This document shows positions 6,514 through 8,572 of a DNA stretch of 8,572 bases, piece after piece (position 1 is the stretch's first letter; every line of letters begins with the position of its first letter). The stretch comes from CAYTLQ01 sp964438715 (GTDB lineage Bacteria > Bacteroidota > Ignavibacteria > Ignavibacteriales > Ignavibacteriaceae): the NCBI GenBank assembly GCA_964438715.1, contig CAYTLQ010000348.1:1-8572 (forward strand). Direction: 5' to 3'. The notes beneath the pieces were generated by a model. That model saw only the letters and a program-made list of their open reading frames with translations. It did no database searches and was not told where the DNA came from. A program made the translations under genes and the position numbers.

Positions 6514-7824
6514 TTAAGCAAAATCAGGTTTGTAGCCTTTCAGGCCGTAATATGCAATAAATAAATAACAAAGTATTGGTAGTATAAAAGCATGTTGAAT
6601 TCCTATTGAGTCTGCAAGCACACCTTGTAACACAGGTATAATTGCTCCGCCTACAATTGCCATACAAAGTATTCCCGATCCTTCGCCTGTGTGTTTTCCA
6701 AGCCCATCAATAGCAAGAGTGAAAATGGTAGGAAACATAATAGAATTAAAAAGTCCTACCGAAAGAACAGACCACATTGCGATGCTACCATTTGTAAGCA
6801 TTGTTGTAACAACGAGCAGAGCCGCAACGAATGCGTTAATAGCCAAAACAAGAGAAGGTTTAACCTGTCTTTGTATGTAAGAACCAAGAAAGCGTCCTAT
6901 CATTGCGCCGCCCCAATAAAACGAAACAAATTTACCTGCCTGCTCCTCCGGTAATCCTACAATATTGGGCTGACCAAGGTAATTAACGAGAAAACTCCCA
7001 ATAGATACTTCTGCGCCTACATATACAAAAATTCCTACAGCGCCAAGCACAAGATGTTTATATCCCCATGCGTTCTTATGCCTGTCGTCGAAATTAGTAC
7101 CATCGCCTGCTGAGCTGGCTATTTCGGAATGTTGAATAACCGGAAGTTTGATAAATGCAAATATTGCGGCAATAATAAAAAGCACTGCTGACAAACCAAG
7201 ATATGGCGTTTGTACAGCTGCTGCCTCCGCCATTTTATAGGCTTCGAGATCTGCCGGAGACATTGCTTTCATTTCTTCAGCGGTCTTTACAGCCATTGAG
7301 AGAATAAGTAATGAGCCAAAATAAGGTGCAATTGTAGTACCAAGAGAATTAAATGCCTGTGTGAGATTCAGGCGACTTGATGCGGTGGAAGGTTTACCTA
7401 ATATTGCTACAAAGGGATTTGCCGCAACCTGCAATAGCGTAATACCTGATGCGAGAACAAACAGCGCAAGTAAGAAGACCCAATATGATCTGATTCCTGC
7501 GGCGGGATAAAAAATCAGAGTACCGATACCAGCAGTGATTAATCCGATTACAATACCTTTTTGATATCCTATTTTTTCTACAATTTTTCCGCTGGGCAGT
7601 GAAACAACAAAATATGCAAAGAAGAAACAAAATTGTGTAAGCATTACCTGCGTATAGTTCAGTTCAAACACAGTTTTAAGATGTGGAATAAGTATATCAT
7701 TAAGACAAGTGAGAAATCCCCACATAAAAAACAACGATGTAAGAACTACAAGCGGGAATGTGTAGTTTTTTTCGTTACCATCTGATACTGTTGCGGTGTT
7801 CCCTGTCGGGGCGGTGGAAGCCAT
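6514..7824 (-). CDS. FHS-family sugar:H+ symporter (FucP/GluP-type MFS)
   Basis: A 436-residue inner-membrane major facilitator protein with about 12 membrane segments, of the fucose-galactose-glucose:H+ symporter family. The first segment carries the hallmark FFMWGFLTCLNDILIPHLK, with Asp43 matching the proton-coupling Asp46 of E. coli FucP. The segment ITLLQVAANPFV has Gln132 where FucP has Glu135; Gln here is, to my knowledge, usual in the glucose/galactose (GluP) branch, so glucose, galactose or mannose is a likelier substrate than fucose. RLNLTQAFNSLGTTIAP and VQTPYLG also fit the family. A hydrophilic loop near 230-250 links the two six-helix halves. The start is placed at ATG 7824, 6 bases after AAAGGAG; a TTG two codons earlier abuts that site and is unusable. 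It is the first gene of an operon with the ROK kinase, and two inverted repeats lie upstream. Confidence 0.9.
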   Translation of the reverse strand: MASTAPTGNTATVSDGNEKNYTFPLVVLTSLFFMWGFLTCLNDILIPHLKTVFELNYTQVMLTQFCFFFAYFVVSLPSGKIVEKIGYQKGIVIGLITAGIGTLIFYPAAGIRSYWVFLLALFVLASGITLLQVAANPFVAILGKPSTASSRLNLTQAFNSLGTTIAPYFGSLLILSMAVKTAEEMKAMSPADLEAYKMAEAAAVQTPYLGLSAVLFIIAAIFAFIKLPVIQHSEIASSAGDGTNFDDRHKNAWGYKHLVLGAVGIFVYVGAEVSIGSFLVNYLGQPNIVGLPEEQAGKFVSFYWGGAMIGRFLGSYIQRQVKPSLVLAINAFVAALLVVTTMLTNGSIAMWSVLSVGLFNSIMFPTIFTLAIDGLGKHTGEGSGILCMAIVGGAIIPVLQGVLADSIGIQHAFILPILCYLFIAYYGLKGYKPDFA

Positions 7825-7830
7825 ATACAA

Positions 7831-7837
7831 CTCCTTT
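7831..7837 (-). promoter_or_regulatory. Ribosome binding site that fixes the symporter start at 7824
   Basis: AAAGGAG on the minus strand directly touches a TTG codon at 7830 (no spacer) but lies 6 bases from the ATG at 7824. The ATG is therefore the true start, and the protein begins MASTAPTG. Confidence 0.85.
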
Positions 7838-7880
7838 AAAGTATAGGGTTACTGAATAATTAAAAAGTTGAAAATGTTAT

Positions 7881-7897
7881 CGGAAATATAATTTCCG
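7881..7897 (-). promoter_or_regulatory. Inverted repeat upstream of the symporter-kinase operon
   Basis: CGGAAAT (7881-7887), ATA, ATTTCCG (7891-7897) is a perfect 7-bp dyad centred about 65 bases upstream of the symporter ATG. It could be an operator for a sugar-responsive repressor. Alternatively, since the minus-strand sequence after it is T-rich, it could be a weak terminator of the upstream membrane-protein gene. The sequence alone does not decide. Confidence 0.35.
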
Positions 7898-7920
7898 GTT
7901 ATTAAATCTATAATAAGATA

Positions 7921-7934
7921 TTCACTTGAGTGAA
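7921..7934. promoter_or_regulatory. Second short dyad between membrane protein and symporter genes
   Basis: TTCACTTGAGTGAA has matching 6-base arms (TTCACT / AGTGAA) around a 2-base centre, 11 bases after the stop of the upstream gene. The T run on the minus strand precedes rather than follows it, so it does not look like a terminator for that gene. It may be a binding site for a dimeric regulator. Confidence 0.3.
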
Positions 7935-7945
7935 AAAAGATTAGT

Positions 7946-8467
7946 TCAATAGTTATGCCCTGATTTTCTTTTTACTACCAGATGTGTTGCAAAACTAAGG
8001 ACAACAAGAAGAATAAATTGCATATAAATTGGTGTTGAAATCAACGGTCCGGAGATAAACCCAGCGGTGATGAATAACGACTTTAAATCATAATACACTG
8101 CCTTTGAAATTAGTATAGCCGCGCCCATAGCTATAAATCCACTATTAAGCTTTTGATAGAGTAAACGAAATATTACGGCGCATATCACCAATTCTATACT
8201 GATTAAACCGGCTTTCAGCCACGATGGATGACTTGAAATAAGGGCAGAAAATATCGGTAAACTGATTGCAATAAATAGTGCGTTGGAGAAATTCATAAAA
8301 AGCAAAGAAATAACGAGAGCAATACGCATGGGCTCGAAATAATAAACTGGCACTGCAAAAAGGTGACTTATAGCAGGCATAAAATAAATGAAAAGTAGCA
8401 CTGCAATATCAAATAAAATTACCGGCACGGATAGAGCAAAATTCTTAAAATGTAGAATGTTTTGCAT
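7946..8467 (-). CDS. Polytopic membrane protein, ECF-transporter S-component-like
   Basis: A 173-residue, very hydrophobic protein with about five or six membrane segments (roughly 12-30, 47-65, 67-79, 87-105, 109-125 and 145-165) and a short basic C-terminus (VVKRKSGHNY). The size and the pattern FEPMRI (44-49), LPIFSALISSHPSWLKAGLISIELV (70-94, with Pro71, Ser79, His80, Pro81 and Glu92) resemble substrate-binding S components of energy-coupling-factor transporters, where a 'P-x-x-S-x-x-x-G/H-x-P' turn precedes a helix with a conserved Glu. S components capture vitamins or similar small molecules and use a shared ATPase module coded elsewhere; no such module is in the window. The match is by eye and the substrate is unknown. 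The ATG has AAAGGAA 6 bases upstream. The gene begins about 30 bases from the end of genomic sequence, so its upstream context is lost. A 121-base gap separates it from the symporter gene. Confidence 0.55.
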   Translation of the reverse strand: MQNILHFKNFALSVPVILFDIAVLLFIYFMPAISHLFAVPVYYFEPMRIALVISLLFMNFSNALFIAISLPIFSALISSHPSWLKAGLISIELVICAVIFRLLYQKLNSGFIAMGAAILISKAVYYDLKSLFITAGFISGPLISTPIYMQFILLVVLSFATHLVVKRKSGHNY

Positions 8468-8499
8468 AAAATGTTCCTTTTCTTCTCACTAAATATAGC

Positions 8500-8572
8500 C
8501 TGTCTTTTATCCGCATCTGACGCCGCCGACGATCTACTAGGTTTAGATCTCGGGTGTCGCCGTCTATTGCAA
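8500..8572 (+). other. Residual Illumina Nextera adapter at the contig end (artefact)
   Basis: Bases 8500-8518 match the reversed Tn5 mosaic end CTGTCTCTTATACACATCT at 16 of 19 positions. Bases 8519-8532 match the read-1 stub GACGCTGCCGACGA at 13 of 14. Eight bases (8533-8540, TCTACTAG) occupy the index position. Bases 8541-8563 then follow the P5 tail (GTGTAGATCTCGG, two swapped bases, GTCGCCGT) with few errors. Order, spacing and orientation are exactly those of adapter read-through, and the errors fit a low-quality read end. This is not genomic DNA; any repeat, site or gene start called here would be false. Confidence 0.95.

Noticed and set aside
7825..7830. TTG at 7830 as the start of the sugar symporter
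   Set aside because: The Shine-Dalgarno sequence touches this codon, leaving no spacer; the ATG at 7824 has a proper 6-base spacer.
8513..8572. GC-rich sequence at the right end as a regulatory element or start of another gene
   Set aside because: It is explained by Nextera adapter sequence.

Overview
The window looks like one whole short contig from a member of the Bacteroidota/Chlorobi lineage, most likely Ignavibacteria or a close relative. The best evidence is a type IX secretion C-terminal sorting domain of the kind abundant in that group (QNYPNPFNPST near its start, MVLTK at its end), in a moderately AT-rich genome with Shine-Dalgarno sites close to AAGGAG. The last ~73 bases (8500-8572) are not genomic. 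They match, with errors, an Illumina Nextera adapter (19-bp Tn5 mosaic end, read-1 primer stub, 8-base index, P5 tail), so real sequence stops near 8499. The left end lies in a sequence that partly recurs near 900-950, which may be why the assembly stopped there.

Left half, + strand: (1) 180-785, a VOC/PhnB-fold protein carrying an unusual lipoprotein leader, flanked by related, cassette-like non-coding DNA; (2) 1084-1815, a COG4947-type alpha/beta-hydrolase (putative esterase) with a strong RBS; (3) 2010-2798, an exported protein with a choice-of-anchor V/Reeler-like domain, a CxCH motif and a type IX sorting domain, ending in a hairpin terminator; (4) 2940-4337, a predicted lipoprotein GH5 subfamily-7-like endo-beta-mannanase. 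The spacing and intervening hairpins suggest mostly separate transcripts rather than one operon.

Right half, - strand, convergent with the mannanase: (5) 8467-7946, a small polytopic membrane protein resembling an ECF-transporter S component; (6) 7824-6514, an FHS-family (FucP/GluP-type) sugar:H+ symporter; (7) 6502-5543, a ROK-family sugar kinase whose RBS overlaps the transporter's stop codon, so these two form an operon closed by a perfect 9-bp hairpin terminator at 5506-5530; (8) 5382-4357, an exported beta-carbonic anhydrase fused to a C-terminal SPOR (peptidoglycan-binding) domain, starting with TTG.

Taken together, the transporter and kinase form a compact hexose uptake and phosphorylation unit, and the adjacent mannanase could supply sugars from mannan, although no SusC/SusD pair or mannosidase is present to make a full polysaccharide-utilisation locus. 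The most distinctive protein is the carbonic anhydrase-SPOR fusion, which implies CO2/bicarbonate chemistry tethered to cell-wall glycan in the periplasm. No rRNA, tRNA, CRISPR array, transposase or prophage gene was seen.
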